From Loripinus fragilis (lineage: Eukaryota; Mollusca; Bivalvia; Lucinida; Lucinidae), in NCBI GenBank assembly GCA_964019695.1, contig OZ026525.1, positions 62,652,253-62,716,252 of the forward strand: DNA of 64,000 nt, in the 5' to 3' direction. The notes beneath the pieces were generated by a model, which ran no database searches, was not told the origin of the DNA, and saw only the letters and a list, made by a program, of their open reading frames with translations. The position numbers were made by a program, and so were the translations under genes. Shown here piece after piece: positions 11,949 through 24,900 of this stretch (the first letter of the stretch is position 1; every line of letters starts with the position of its first letter).

Positions 11949-12247
11949 AGGATTATGCCTTTGATTGTGTCTGTTGAATTATCTGTCTGTCTGTATGTCT
12001 ATCTGTCTTAGTCTCTCTATATTTATATGCCTGTCTGTCTTCATGTCTCTCTTTCTCCCCTATCTCTCCCCCCTTCTCTCTCTCAGCGTATGTGGTGTAG
12101 ACCTAGCAGATCAGGGATCCCGAGCTCGATACCGGGCAATTCAAGTCTTTAGCTGGGACTCTAAATCAGTCCCGTTCCCGATTAACCTTAGCTGGTAGAA
12201 GCCCATTATCCTAATTATGCATCATTTATCTGTAACCACTAGGCCTA

Positions 12248-12531
12248 CATGCGCGGATCCAGAAAGTTTTGTTAGAGGGGGCCAACCTTGACAACGTTTT
12301 TTTAGTTTGATGGGGGAGGAATTATCCAAAAACAACTATTAGCGGGCCCGCATGCGAAACGCCATTTAAATGGCTGGCATGCCGATTATGGCCCAAAATT
12401 GAAAGCTGGCTTGGTAGTTTTACGATTTTAAGGGGATCGGGACCAGTGTTGCTAAAACAACTATATTTTTGTGATTTTCGAGGGGGGGGGGGGGTCCGGA
12501 CCCCCTGTCCCCCCTCTGGATATGCACATGC
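12248..12531. mobile_element. GCGGATCCAG-family MITE, copy 2
   Basis: Ends CATGCGCGGATCCAGA and TCTGGATATGCACATG. Contains a G run then GGTCCGGACCCCC near the right end. About 284 bp with no gene. Confidence 0.6.
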
Positions 12532-15034
12532 ACTACATCCTCCTTTGAGTAAAAGTAGGGCTAACGTCTTGTTGATTATCCAGTGCCCTGGTATATGCCT
12601 CACTCCATCACAAGTGGACATACTTGTGTCGGATGATTCCCTTGCTTTTTGCCCAATATGTATAACAGAGTTTTTACTTGGGTAGAGACCAGAGCCAAAT
12701 CAGAATTAAGAGTGATGTTGTTACCGTTAAACATGTTGAAGCTCTCCAGTTTTTCTTTTTTTACTGGTGCAGATTTCGTCGCTGACTTGTTAAATATTAA
12801 AAACCTGGCCTTTGCACTGTACTGTGTGTGTGTGTGTGTTGGTGGGGGTGGGGGTGGTGTCAAGACGTTATAACCATTCAAAACATCTACCATGACCCCG
12901 CTATCGGCTACAGTATCACGTGTATCGACCGCCTGCGGTGTTGGCGGGGGTGGGGGGTGGGGGCAGTGGTTACAAATGCATTTTACTCTCACAACGCGTG
13001 TTGGTATATGCGTGCGCTAAACAACAACGGAAATGAGCACAGGCGTTAAATAAAATGTCACAAAATAGAAAAAAATACTCTGAAAAAGTGAATATTAGTG
13101 TCTGTATCTCAAAGTGATGCGTCAAATGACAGACAGTGCAGATCCGGATTAGAACGCGCCTCTAGCAGCTTTCTGATCTAGTTCAACTCTACACTGTCTC
13201 ATAGACCAAGTTTACCTGTAAACCTTTCGATTATTAGCCAGGGTGTATATCGGGAGTATTGTGGTAAAATGTTCATAGTCTTAGGACCTTTATTCATGCG
13301 CGGATCCACAGGAGTGAGTGCTGGGGGTCCGGACCATCCCCTCCCGCATGGAAAAGCACAAAGCTGTAGATTATCTTTAGATTATTGGTTGGAAAAGTAC
13401 AAAGCTACCAATGTCGGGTCATCATCGGACCGCTAGCGAGGCGCCATTTGTATGACGTTTCGGTTGTCCGTTTTAGTTACTTTCCGTGTCCGTGCAAGTT
13501 TACTGCAATGAATACGGTAAAATAATGCGTCAAACTCGTCATTGGAAGTAGTGATTAAACCAACTATGTCAAAACCTTAATGCAACTGTACTACTGAAGG
13601 TAATTTCTTACAATTTCTAAGTGATTCGAAACTGGGCAAATGACCCGCAACTAGGCAAATTGGCGGCCTACTTCAAAGCCGTGGTATGACACAGAGCAGA
13701 GTCCGAATGAAACAAACTGAGGTTCATTATTTAGGGGAATGATTGTGCTTTGTAATAGTAAAACCGAAATCTTATTTACTCGGAGCAACTATTTGGAATA
13801 CGCCTTGAAGTAAAAGTGATTCGGAACTGGGCCATTAACTGTATAATGAATACATGTACTGTTTGTATACTGGAAAACGCAAAAATTCAGCGGAAAATAT
13901 GACTTTTTACCTTTAGAAAAGTGCGCATAACATTAAGAATAGTTCATCAAATTAGATAATTTTGAAACATTTGGTAGGTCACAATCTTGTACAATGATTA
14001 TATAATTGATGACTGAATTGGATGTTTCTAATAAATAAATACTGGAACTGCAATACCAAAACCGTTTAGAAAGCAAACCAATTCGCCTATTTTACGTCTG
14101 AAAATTTTATGTCACAATGCACATATTTTGAAAATATATTAACGACAGTAGTTTAAAAATTCCGTATGTTGGTATTTTTGCCAAGCACACTTTATGTTCT
14201 TTGTATTGAACCAAAAGAAATTTTGTAAACCAGAACAAAGGGACGATAACTCTTAAAATCTTCCCATGGGCAGAATGAATTTCGCTATAGGTTGACGTTC
14301 TGGTTCATTTCAATTGGAAATAGGGGCAAACAAAAAAGTAAAAACACCTTGAGAGTAGAAATCAATCAATTTTGTGATAGTTAACGCGATACCATGAGAA
14401 GTTCTTATGCCATCAACAAAATATGCGGGGTTGAGTTACCCCACCCACTTCTTGAAAAGTAGGGGTAGTGTTATTGGGAATGGTTTTCTTGAATACAGAA
14501 CTTATAAAGCCACACATTTTGCGCAACGAAATGATTGTTATGCATTGTTGGCTATAAATAAAGCAAATCATATACTCAATAGGCTTTTTTTCGTGCTCCT
14601 GTAGTGACACAATTTATAGTTAAAGTATAAAGAAAAATCGAAAAAAGTCCCATTTTTTAAAGTTTACCATTTCTCTATTAGTCTATATTTTCCCAATGTA
14701 AAGATGGTAGTCGTGCAAGCATTGATTACATCATATATTTTAATAAAAAATAAGTTGGCACCAAATCGTTAATTTGTCAAAACTTGCTCGCAAATAAGGT
14801 CCCCAATTTTCCTTCGCTTTTTTCCAAGTATTTTGCTTAAAATTTCCGCCAGTATATAAACCCCTACTCATTTTTAGCATGCACTGCACGTGCACGCCAA
14901 GTCTTTTTTCGGCAAAAATTAAACCATCAAGTAGCCGTTGAATTCTAGTTTCCAAAAATGTATTATTTGATAGCATTTTGTCAACGCATTGTGGAGTTAT
15001 GATGCCATGCTTAGAACTTTCCAAATGACCTTCG

Positions 15035-15805
15035 TATTTATCCATATTGATACCAATGCTTAATTTCGCGATAAAAACTACTGTGGACTAACAGCACAGT
15101 CATCGTCGACAAGGGCACAAAATATACAATTCTTTTCTCGTACTTGGCTGTTAAAAGAAGGTACACGTAATATTTTTGTTGTCAATACTTTACTTCGCTA
15201 ATTGTAACATATATCCAGCTGTGTATCTGCTTAACAAGATTTATGTGAGTTAAGGGATAGTCGATACAGCGCCTAAGCTATGCAAAAAAATGATTTCTTT
15301 CCTAAAAAAGGATAAAATATCAGTACTTTAATGAGCAAAAGTTCGAAATCTGAGGCCAAAGCATTTTACAAAAATACATACATTTACATCGGACCCCTGA
15401 TCCGGTCTTAACGTAGGTATCCAGATTTAAATGGTGTGATCTTGGGCAAACAGTTAAGCGTGTAAAACCATAATAAGACCAGACATGACATATAAGAAAC
15501 CACAGCCAAAATCGTCGATTTTAGCGACCTGCTTGCATGGTTATCGCATACCTGATGTGCTACTCTAAACATCCGCGATCTTTCCTGAATTGCCGGTTTC
15601 ATAACACTGTTTCATCGTCAAACATTATTAGGCGTAGCGGTAAAACTTTAATTTTCAAAACAAGGATATGATTTTGTGTGATAATATCCTTTCAGAAATA
15701 AACAATGTGGTTTGTTATGGTCATTTTGATACCAGTTCGCAACTTAACTGTGTTTGGGTTGTTATATCCGTACGGTGTATACCAAACAAATTAAATTTTC
15801 AGGCT
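15035..15805. other. No gene recognised
   Basis: AT-rich, with no supported exon or repeat boundary. The 64-codon minus ORF at 15408-15602 has no recognisable features. Confidence 0.3.
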
Positions 15806-15990
15806 TCTAGATAAAAGAGCGTGTTCAAAAAAACAATTTTCTTATTTATCAACCAAAACATATGTTGTGGGTACTCAAAAGAACCGTCTCAATGAGACGG
15901 TTCTTTCGAGCACCCAACACAAATGTTAAAACTGATGGATAAGAAATTATTCACATTTTTACGTTGAAAAAATGTTTGCCTCTCTTGACC
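15806..15990. mobile_element. GTCTCAATGAGAC hairpin MITE, diverged copy
   Basis: The central perfect hairpin is AGAACCGTCTCA/TGAGACGGTTCT at 15880-15904, flanked by TTGTGGGTACTCAAA and GAGCACCCAACACAAA. It is the same core as the copies at 23503-23680 and 28530-28707. The ends are diverged. Confidence 0.65.
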
Positions 15991-16439
15991 TATACCAAAC
16001 AATCGTTTAGGTTCAGATTATTGAACTATTCTGGACTGAAAGGTCCTTCCATCTGCCTTGCTACACTATATTGTGAATGTTTCTTTTATATGTTTAGGGG
16101 TTACAAGTAAGAACACTGTGTTGTTTTCATAATTCTGTCCAAAGAGCTTGTTTTTACCCAAACAAGAGATGAGGCTTTTTGGCACCACATCTGGGTCGGA
16201 ACGGCAATATCCGTTTAAAGGTATTATATAGCCTCACACGACAATAAAAGAAAGCGCTCGTGTTAAGTGGCACTTAACTTAGGATAAAAGTAAGATTGAG
16301 AAAAAAGGTAAGAGCATTTAACTATTGTTCAATTTCGATCATAAAAAACTTTATTATTTGCATGCAAACATGTTTACTTGTTGTCAACATTATTCTACAA
16401 AAAAAAAGTAAACCTAAAAAAATGTAAAAATATAACATT

Positions 16440-16525
16440 TTGGTACTGATCGCATAGGCGAGCAGCGAAGGCTCAGACGAGCCTGCGCATCCGCACAGTT
16501 TCTACAGAGCCTTCGCTCACCTACA
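16440..16525. repeat. Short palindrome with AGGCTCAGACGAGCCTGCGC core
   Basis: Left AGCGAAGGCTCAGACGAGCC and right AGAGCCTTCGCTCACC form an imperfect inverted repeat. A similar unit is at 52040-52110 and a decayed one at 60855-60915. Probably relics related to the GATCAG MITE family. Confidence 0.5.
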
Positions 16526-16771
16526 TACAGTTTGGAAGTAGACAAATATTCGGGTTGAAACCTAGTCCTCTAGCCCCACTAGTTAGCTGCGCATACATGT
16601 TTAAAGAGTGAATTTACGCATGTGTGATATATACCGAATCTAATGAAGCCAATATGTTATCTGCGTTAAATGAATTTCTATTTTAATATTTTTGTTTGTT
16701 TTTGCTGTTGTTTGTTTGTGTTTTTGTTGTTTGTTGTTGTTGTTGTTGTTTGTTTTGTTTTGTTTTATGTA

Positions 16772-17442
16772 CTGTACTGCCAGTCGAAGAGTGACAGTGA
16801 CGTCATGTTTTGTTTACAAAGTTATAAGGCACGGCGACCAATCCATCTCCTTCATTGCCTATACCAGTTGGATTAAACTTTCTGTTTCTTAAATTTGACA
16901 GCAAAATTCAGAAATCGGGCAATGCTATTCGACGGACAATCATTGAACTTTTTGACAATGACATCGAATTTAAAAGGATTTTCTACTTGACAGATTAAAA
17001 TGGTTTGTAGTGAAGAAAAATGGCATTTTTCAACTTCAACACAGATTCTAGAATCAGTTTATGTGTCAGGGCACACTTTTTAAAGTATGTCAAATGTACA
17101 CATCAAGGCCATCGAATAGCATTTTCGGATTTTTATATTTTTGTATTTGTTAGAAAAAATAACAATTTTGCTGAAGTTCAATTCCCTCTCATTCATAGGA
17201 AACAGGTCCCTCTTCTTCATAACACAGTATTAATTTTATGCAATGAAGGAGACGGATTGGTGGCCGTGTAAGGGACTTAGGATCAATAGATCACTTGTAT
17301 ATTAATCCTATCCGCAGGATAGGATTAATACATAAGTGATCTATCGATTCGCGTTAGCTCAAGTGGCGTGTACAAGTTAATGTTTTACTCAACTATTGTA
17401 AACAAAATATTACGTTACTGTCACTCTTGGTTGGTACGACAG
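16772..17442. mobile_element. TA-flanked palindromic MITE (ACGACAG ends), interrupted copy
   Basis: Its intact sister is at 25363-25587. Shared features are GAGTGACAGTGACGTCAT at the left, the perfect central palindrome AATCCTATCCGCAGGATAGGATT, and TACGACAG at the right. This copy is 671 bp because a second palindromic element (16830-17268) has landed in it. Confidence 0.75.
16830..17268. mobile_element. Palindromic element nested in the MITE, 5-bp TAAGG duplication
   Basis: Left CACGGCGACCAATCCATCTC, right GAGACGGATTGGTGGCCGTG, reverse-complementary with few changes. TAAGG is present on both sides (16825-16829 and 17269-17273). Comparison with the uninterrupted MITE at 25.4 kb supports the borders. 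439 bp, and no gene. Confidence 0.7.
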
Positions 17443-17767
17443 TACCCGCAATTTATACTCAACTCCACAAATAACGCACCGCCTACTCACTTGCACGACC
17501 CAAAAGAATTTGAGTGTGCACCATATTCACTCCAGTTAACGAAAAACTCAGAGACTTCTTGGAATTTTTATGAGTTTTCCCAAACAGAAGAACACTGGTA
17601 AAATCTAGACATTGCTATTAAGCTCGTTGAAAAAAAAGCTATTTATGCTCAGCAAAGGCTCTCATTTTATGCCTTTTCCTCAACTCGTTTAATTCATTGA
17701 AAAACTACAAAAGCACCCATGCAATATACTGTATGTTTATTGCTCATTTTATGTTCAATATGCTTGT

Positions 17768-18140
17768 TAAAGAAATTATGATTTTATCACATGACGTCGC
17801 GTCTTGGAGTGATATTGCATCGTACAATAAAATCATACAATAAAATCGATAAACCACTAGTTGATATACAGATTTTGTATCGTTACGCAATGACGTTGAT
17901 GGCATGTTGCGTAAAAGATGGTAAAATTTTGGCATTTTCACGCCAAAAAATGCGAAATTAAAGCACTTGTAATGCCTTGTGATCAATAGAATCTAACATG
18001 CGTGCTCCTGTATTATTGAATTTATTTAACTCGTTGCGAAAAAGAGATCAAATGCTCGGCAAGCCTCGCATTTTTTATCTTTTCCACAACTCGTTTAATA
18101 AATTCAATAAAACATGAGCACTCGTGTAAGATCCTCTATA
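17768..18140. repeat. Dispersed palindromic repeat, copy 3 (reverse orientation)
   Basis: Reverse-oriented relative of 3048-3372 and 50318-50645. It ends at the right with GTGTAAGATCCTCTAT and holds the palindrome GCTCGGCAAGCCTCGCATTT and the motif ATAAACCACTAGT. Confidence 0.55.
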
Positions 18141-18293
18141 GCCATGATATGGCAAAACCAACAATATGAGTGAAGATTCAAATCCAACTGGGCATCCTCG
18201 CAGTCTGATCAGAGTCTTCACTGTGCGCTCTAATGGAGACTAAGGACCCACACTTTCTTCACCTGACCAGACTTAGCTGCTGCATAAGCTAAT

Positions 18294-18526
18294 ATGAGTC
18301 GCGACATGTTATTTCCAACAATGTGGCATTTTGACAAGTGTAGACTCAGATGAGCCTGTGTGACCTTTTAATCTTAGAAACTCCAAATGATGTTCAATCA
18401 GTAGCTTAACACTCAGGATATTCAAGCGACTGGTAAAGGCTCTGATCAGACTGCGCGTATGCGCAGGCTGGTCCGAGGCTTTGCTGGTCGCACATATCGC
18501 ATTGTTTGAAATCTCATGTCGCGACT

Positions 18527-18529
<3 letters not shown>
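18294..18529. mobile_element. GATCAGACTGCGC-family MITE, copy 2, upstream of FMO
   Basis: Perfect terminal inverted repeats ATGAGTCGCGACATG / CATGTCGCGACTCAT. The interior resembles copy 1 at 8290-8526 (TTAGAAACTCCAAATGATG, CTCTGATCAGACTGCGCG). It ends at the (GT)n run that precedes the first FMO coding exon. Confidence 0.8.

Positions 18530-18569
<40 letters not shown>
18530..18569. repeat. (GT)n microsatellite
   Basis: About 20 GT units directly after the MITE and 75 bp before the FMO start codon. It lies in the presumed 5' intron. Confidence 0.95.
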
Positions 18570-18572
<3 letters not shown>

Positions 18573-18643
18573 GCAGAGCCACAGTGTTGTTTTTATGTCG
18601 ATGCTTATGTGTTCCTGTCTTTTTTTTTTCTGTTTTTTTTCAG

Positions 18644-18964
18644 ATGCCCAAGAAATGCTGTATCATCGGCGCTGGCGTTGCTGGCCTGACAAGTATTAAA
18701 CATTGTCTTGAAGTCGGCATTGAACCTACGTGTTTCGAAAAAGACGACGATATCGGAGGATTGTGGAACTTCCACGACGAAGCGAAGGATGGTTTCCCGA
18801 GTCTGTACAAGTCCTGCAGAATCAACACGAGTAAGGAGATGGCGTGTTTCAGTGACTTTCCAATACCAAAAGAATTTCCCAACTTCATGCATCACACGGA
18901 TTTCAAGAGATACCTTGACATGTATGCTGATTGGTTCAAGCTACGAAAATATATAACGTTCAAG
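18644..18964 (+). CDS. FMO coding exon 1
   Basis: 107 codons from ATG directly after CAG to TTCAAG before GTTTGT. It encodes the FAD-binding GAGVAG fold, PTCFEKDDDIGGLW, and the TSKEMACFSDFPIP segment typical of FMOs. The longer in-frame ORF starting at 18506 reads through the GT repeat and intron and is not used. Confidence 0.92.
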
Positions 18965-21900
18965 GTTTGTAAGATTCTTTGTTGCCCATTGATGATTTAT
19001 GCCCAATATATGCTTGTGTTTTTTGGCAAAAACAAGCAGAAAACAAAATTATTTGAATAAAATCCAAAATGCGAAAGCAGGAAAAGAAATAAGCCGAGGC
19101 TATAGGTTAGAGTTGGTGTGCTTTTCATTAACACTCTTTAACGTAAGGGCTGTTTCACATATACACCGAATCCGAACCGAAACCGTAACGGCCACCGAAT
19201 TGCATCGTTTCGTTTCGGCAGACCTTTCACATATGAACCGAATCCGTGGACGAAATCTAAGAAAATGCCTGTATAATTTGGACTAATTTTCCTCTCAGAT
19301 AGCAGAAATACCTTTACAATACAAATTGTTCCATGTCACTGCATTGGGTTCGTGGTCTTTATAGTCGCTCTGGGTATTGTCCCACAAAAGTCTGTAGTCA
19401 ACAGTATTGTGCTTGTAAAATAATTGCACAATTGTCTCGTTGGACAATCCATCAATGGCTTTCATGATTACTAAGTTATATACAACGCACGTGGTTTTGT
19501 ATGTGCAGTTTTTATTAAAATTACCTGGCGTGTTTTCTGAAATTCGGCCACCGAAACCGAAAAATATAAAATCAAATTCGTGCACGTTTTCGGTTCGGCG
19601 TTCGGTTTCGGTTTCGGCGCATATGTGAAAGCGCCCATAGGGTTTAAGGCATTTTAATTTTTCGGTTCGGTTTCGGTTCGGTTTCGGTGTGTATGTGAAA
19701 TGGCCTTAATCAGTCGAACCGTGACTGCAGTTGTCACTCTATGCTCGTAGAATCAGTATTTTTGTTTGTTTGTTATAGTTGTTGATGTTGTTGTTGTACA
19801 TGGTAATGAACACCAAAATGGGTGGCAGCTAAAACAATATGAATCCAACAGTTTTGTATTTAAAATATAGTCGTATTGACGGTTGAATCGGAGTGTAAAA
19901 TGTAAAAGCGGACCAGCCAGCTTGAACTTGCATGTGCGACTCGGGTGCGGCTCGCTGTCAATCACAACACAAGTATCACTTCTGGCGAATGAGTTTGATA
20001 ATCGAAGCGTATTGCACAGGCAAGTGGGCATGGCAGCTGTCATTCCAATTTGTAATGTACGAGGCTATGAGCGGTTGCAAAATCTGTAGATTCATTAAAG
20101 AATTGCTTCGAAAATGTAAATATTATAATGTGACATTTTTGACAATCAAATAGTTAACTTCTCTCTCTTTTTCCAGTTGTTTTGTTTGTTTATTTGATTT
20201 GATTCTTTACGTCCCATCAACAATCTTTCAGCTAAACAGGGACGGGTCTTCCTGGGTTGAACCAGTACTAAGTTAGGATAAATGTGTCTTGCTCAAGGAC
20301 CTCAACGCAGTGACGCCGGTGAGGCTTGAACCCACGGCCCTCGGAGTCGAGTCAAGCAAGCTCTCTACCACTGAGCCACTGCGCTCCCTTTTTTCCAGTT
20401 GTCATTTTGTATGCTGGGATACGAAAAATCCCGTTTTCTAAGGAAGTGAAAAAATATATAAACTTTGATGTAGATCCTACATATTATTTGTCAACTTACA
20501 AAATATTATCAATTTTCTATGGATGGATGGGGACCAGAATTGAAAGCAAATAAATATACTCATGTCCAATGAAAACGCACCACCTACAAAAATGGCTATA
20601 TCTTTCTAACGACATAACATCTTATTTTTGCATTTGCGTCTTATTGTACTGTAGCAATTCTGTAAATTATTGATAGGTCTTTAAAACCGAATGATCATTG
20701 ATGACACGTGCTGGAAGCATTTAACAAAACAACCGTCAGAACAGAAAGTCACAGAACCAGCCATCGAATGTGTCAGAATTTTCAAAAGCATTATCCTGGC
20801 ATTTTTCTTTGTAGAAATTGCAAAGAATCTCTAAATTGATAGCCAGAAATAGTCATCTTGCCTTGAAAGCGTATATAACGTCACGATTTGACGTCACTAG
20901 CATCAGTTTGACTAGGCGTAAAATCGAGGCATTTAAGGAATATTTCTTTTACTGATGCAAAATAACGACAAGGTCGTAGCAAGAAGATTTCTCGCTCGTG
21001 TAGGGGGTCGTTAACATCGACGGAGCTGAGGTCTCAACGTTTTTTTTTTTATAAACGTCAATCTCTAGAAGCTAATATACTAAAACTTAGTGTATCTGTG
21101 TTGAACTTAATGTTAGATAATACTCGCACTAGCAGATGAACACAAAAATTAGAAGATTTAAAACGCTAGCGTTGCGAGCAATGGCTGGCAACGCGCTCAA
21201 AGTTGACGTCAATTATGCAACGTCAAATTTTAGAGGATTTGTATGACGTTTTGCATGTGTGTGAGTTTGTACGACGGAAATAAGCATTGTGTAGAAGACT
21301 AGGACTATAGAAATCGCAATTAAACATTTTACGTCAAGTTTTGTCAGACCACTCCATATTTAAGCTTACATAGTGACATTGTTCGCGTTAGTGCAGCGTT
21401 AGCTCTTGCGTCACAACTGTCAAATTTGTGGCGAAATGACAGGGGATCTGTTGGCAAACAGAAAGCATTTAAATGAGATTTTGGGGTCTTTTTGTATACG
21501 CCCAAAATGCGATTAACGCAATTTTGAGGCTGACGTTACGTCATGCGTTAACGGAATCATTGGAATTTTTTGTGCGAAAACATCGCATATGTCCTAAATA
21601 ATAATTATATATAACACAATTTTGCACAGCTTTTGATAGGTCACAAATATGTGCATCAGAAGAGTGGTGCGTTTTCATTGGACATGAGTATAGCATGCAA
21701 AAGAGTTTCAGTGTACTTACTGAATTTTTTAGGCAGAAGACAATGTTAAAATTGAAGTTCATACTCTTCTTTTTTGGAAGTACTGTTTTTTATGGTTAAA
21801 TTACAATAGTACATGACAGTATAAAGTAAAAATAAGTGTAAATTTACAACCAAAGAGGTGTCAGCTCAGCTGCCACCTCTTTGGTGTAAATTTACACTTT

Positions 21901-24900
21901 CTTTCCTACTAAAACAGATTAAGTCCAGCATTTTCCAGGACATAAATGTTTAAATATTTCTACCTGTTCTTATAGTTATTCCCTGGAATAAATCAATCGA
22001 ACAGAACATAATATTTTAAAAACAATTAAAAGGTTACACCAGAACCAGTGGCAGCTCAGCTGCCACCAACGTTGGTGTAAAGTTACACTTATTTTTACAG
22101 TGTAGTTATTATCTTGTTTTTCAGACTTGGGTTTTAAAAGTTCAAAAAGCTGACAATTTTGAAACAACATGCCAATGGGTTGTCACTACGAGACAGGATG
22201 GCAGCAAAACTGATGTACAGGCCACTTACGACTTTGTCCTGGTTTGTAATGGACATTACTATGAACCAAAGATACCAACCTTCCCGGGCATTGAGGTGTT
22301 TAAAGGAACGATTGTTCACACACATGACTACAAGGATTTTAGAGGATTTGAGAACAAACGGATTCTGGTTATAGGGATCGGCAACTCTGCTGCTGACGTT
22401 GCCTGTGAGCTCAGTCATCACGCTAGCCATGTAAGTAAAAGATAATGGTTATAGGTATAGATAAACACAACAGTTGCGTGTAAAATATGATTAATTTCTT
22501 ATCCATCAATTATAACATTTGGTTTGGGTTCTCGTTGAGACGGTTCTTTTGTTTGCCAACAACATAGCCTGGTCCTCCATATTCTTACGGTACTAACAGT
22601 TCAGTGATCAATATTTATATGCTTACTGAAGATATAATCAAATCAATCATAAAATGTGTTAGCTTATTATCTAGTCCTTCAGTACATATTATCTTTTGAC
22701 AGTTGTAGCCTTAAATTTCTATCTGGCTTCCAATGTAAAAACACCCTCCACACGGCAGCCATATTGAATTGGGACTTCATATTCTCACGGTAACTAGTTT
22801 GTTTTTGGCTTGCAGGAAGTTCCTGACCTGGTCATCTTATGTTTTCTTCAAATTCATGAAAATCAATATGTATCTGGCTTTGAGCTGTCAAAGCTGCGGG
22901 AAATAGCTAAAAATATTTCGAAAAATATGAAATTTATATGACAAGGGTGGGAAGGCAGTTGACATTTGCATTGTTAAAGTGATAAAAAATATTTTTCATT
23001 CACAACTTAATCATTTTTGAAGTTTCTATTCTGTGAGTGGCTTGTAGCCTTCAGTTCACTTATTTGTATATGTGAAATGCTTATAGATGATGTGGTGATT
23101 CATTTTTACTGAAATAATGGTTTACCGTGAGAATATGAATGCCGTGAGAATATGGCGTTTGAGTATATACCTTGGTTGAAAAAAAAACGCACTCTTTGTG
23201 GAGGCCTGTTTAATAAATGCCAACTCAGGAAACGACAGAGATGAGTCTTTACTGACAGCCAGATCATAGCACATGTCATTCTTTTCATCTGTTACAACAT
23301 GTACAATCATAATTACTATTATTTGATCAAAACAAGTCAAAATAACCAAAACCGACACAATCATATACCACAGGCCAACCCATGTCCCATGAAATAAGTC
23401 TACGAGTATGGAAGACAAGACAAAATATTCAAGCTAGAACATGATAAGTGCCAATCCTAAGCAAAACATTGCCAAACTAGAAAATAATATCAATTCAGGC
23501 CTCCAGATAAGAGTGCGTATTGGGAAACTATTTTCTTTATTTCTCATCCAAAACATATGTTGTGGGTACTCAAAAGAACCGTCTCAATGAGACGGTTCTT
23601 TTGAGCACCCAAAACACATGCTTGAATTGATGGGTAAGAAAATAATTACAATTTTAGGCTCATAAAATTTTCTTATCTGGATCTATGAATTATGCTAAGC
23701 ACAACATCACAATAAGTACTGAATAAAACAAATCACACCTACAGAATACATGTAATGCCATTGGAAAGAACTTAATTATTGGCAGCCCTTTGCAAACCAA
23801 TGTACTTTTCCAGTTAACCCTTAATGCGCCAATCGCAACAAAAGTCGTCTGCTTTTCTCGTCTGCTGAAACCTTTAAGAAGCCTCTATGGCAAACGGTGT
23901 GGACCCAAATCAGACTGCTCCTATAGGAGCAGTCTGTTCTGGGTCCACGCTGTTTGCTTCTGCAATTAATTCGACAGTAATGTTAGGCAATTATTTGCAG
24001 CAGACGACTTAAGCAGACGACATTATCAGATGCATTTTTTACTTGGCGCTTTAAGGGTTAAATTAGGATGGTCAAGTGTATACATTGAGAGACCACATGC
24101 TATTATTTCATCCACATATTGTAGTTCTTTCTCTAAAATAATTTTTGTCTTAGTAAACAGTGCAGTTTCTGGTGAAATGCCGCCTTCTGTCGTATTCATC
24201 TGGGTCTCCACTGTTTGCAAAAGTACCATATGAGGAGTTTCCAGTTAACAAAGGGCTAAAGTCAAAATTAATAATCAAATTGTTTATCTTATTCAAGGTT
24301 TACATAAGCACACGTCGGGGAACTTACTGCGTTCAGCGAGCCGCCAAATATGGAATTCCATTCGACCACCTAGCCATCACTCGCTTTCAACAGAGTCTAC
24401 CACCAAGTCTGATGCGCCCCTTTCATTTTCATCGGATAAACAGTAGGTATAGACATCAACTTTATGGTCTCTCGCCCAAAACAACATTCCAGTCGCCTGC
24501 AGTGACGATAAGTGATGACCTGCCGAACAGAATTCTGGTCGGGACTATTTCTATTCGAGACAACATATCACGCTTCACGGAACATGGAGCCGAGTTTGAG
24601 GATGGCTCACAAGTGAATGCAATCGATGTTATCATAATTGCAACGGGATACACCTTCAGCTTCCCGTTCCTAGACGAGTCCATTTTAAAGGTGGATGATT
24701 ATGTTGCTCATTTGTACAAGCAGGTTTGGCCAACTAGCTTGAGCCCATCTACACTTGCAGTAATTGGTCTTGTACAGCCCTTTGGCCCTCTTCCACCTGT
24801 GCTGGAAATGCAAGCAAGGTGGGCAACCCAGGTTTTCGATGGAAAATGTATTCTTCCGCCATCAGACAAGATGATACACTCAGTTGCTATGTTGCGTGAC

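Larger units (their letters stand above)
11076..13841. mobile_element. TA-flanked 2.8-kb element nested in mariner-like copy B
   Basis: The left end is CAGTTAATGGCCCAGTTTCG and the right end is the near-complement, CGGAACTGGGCCATTAACTG. TIRs are about 24 bp, and TA is duplicated at 11074 and 13842. Internal sub-copies of GGCCCAGTTTCGAATCA (about 11478) and GATTCGAAACTGGGC (about 13622) suggest layered termini. The inside holds a CT microsatellite and copies of the GCGGATCCAG MITE. No transposase was found; the long ORF at 11269-11808 depends on the CT run and is rejected. Confidence 0.7.
10921..15034. mobile_element. Mariner-like non-autonomous element, copy B, interrupted
   Basis: Same termini and TA flanks as copy A. 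Its sequence follows copy A from the start to about 11070 and again from 13844 to the end. The 2766-bp insert at 11076-13841 accounts for the gap. Without the insert it would be about 1.35 kb. Confidence 0.75.
18965..22124 (+). other. FMO intron 1, filled with repeats
   Basis: 3.2-kb phase 0 intron. It contains the CCGAAACCG inverted-repeat element (19147-19705), a reverse SINE (20181-20388), a TA-flanked 1.1-kb TIR element (20557-21690), and two related hairpins with GGCAGCTCAGCTGCC-like centres at 21837-21898 and 22031-22089. Confidence 0.8.

Noticed and set aside
12600..12992. 130-codon minus ORF
   Set aside because: Proline/histidine runs come from G-rich and GT-rich low-complexity DNA within a nested element.
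9876..14604. Similar small ORFs in the two mariner-like copies (9876-10133 and 14407-14604)
   Set aside because: Similarity follows from the shared element DNA; both strands are open there and no transposase motif is present.
18506..18643. N-terminal extension of FMO
   Set aside because: It is translated GT repeat and polypyrimidine tract ending in a splice acceptor; the conserved protein begins at the ATG right after CAG.
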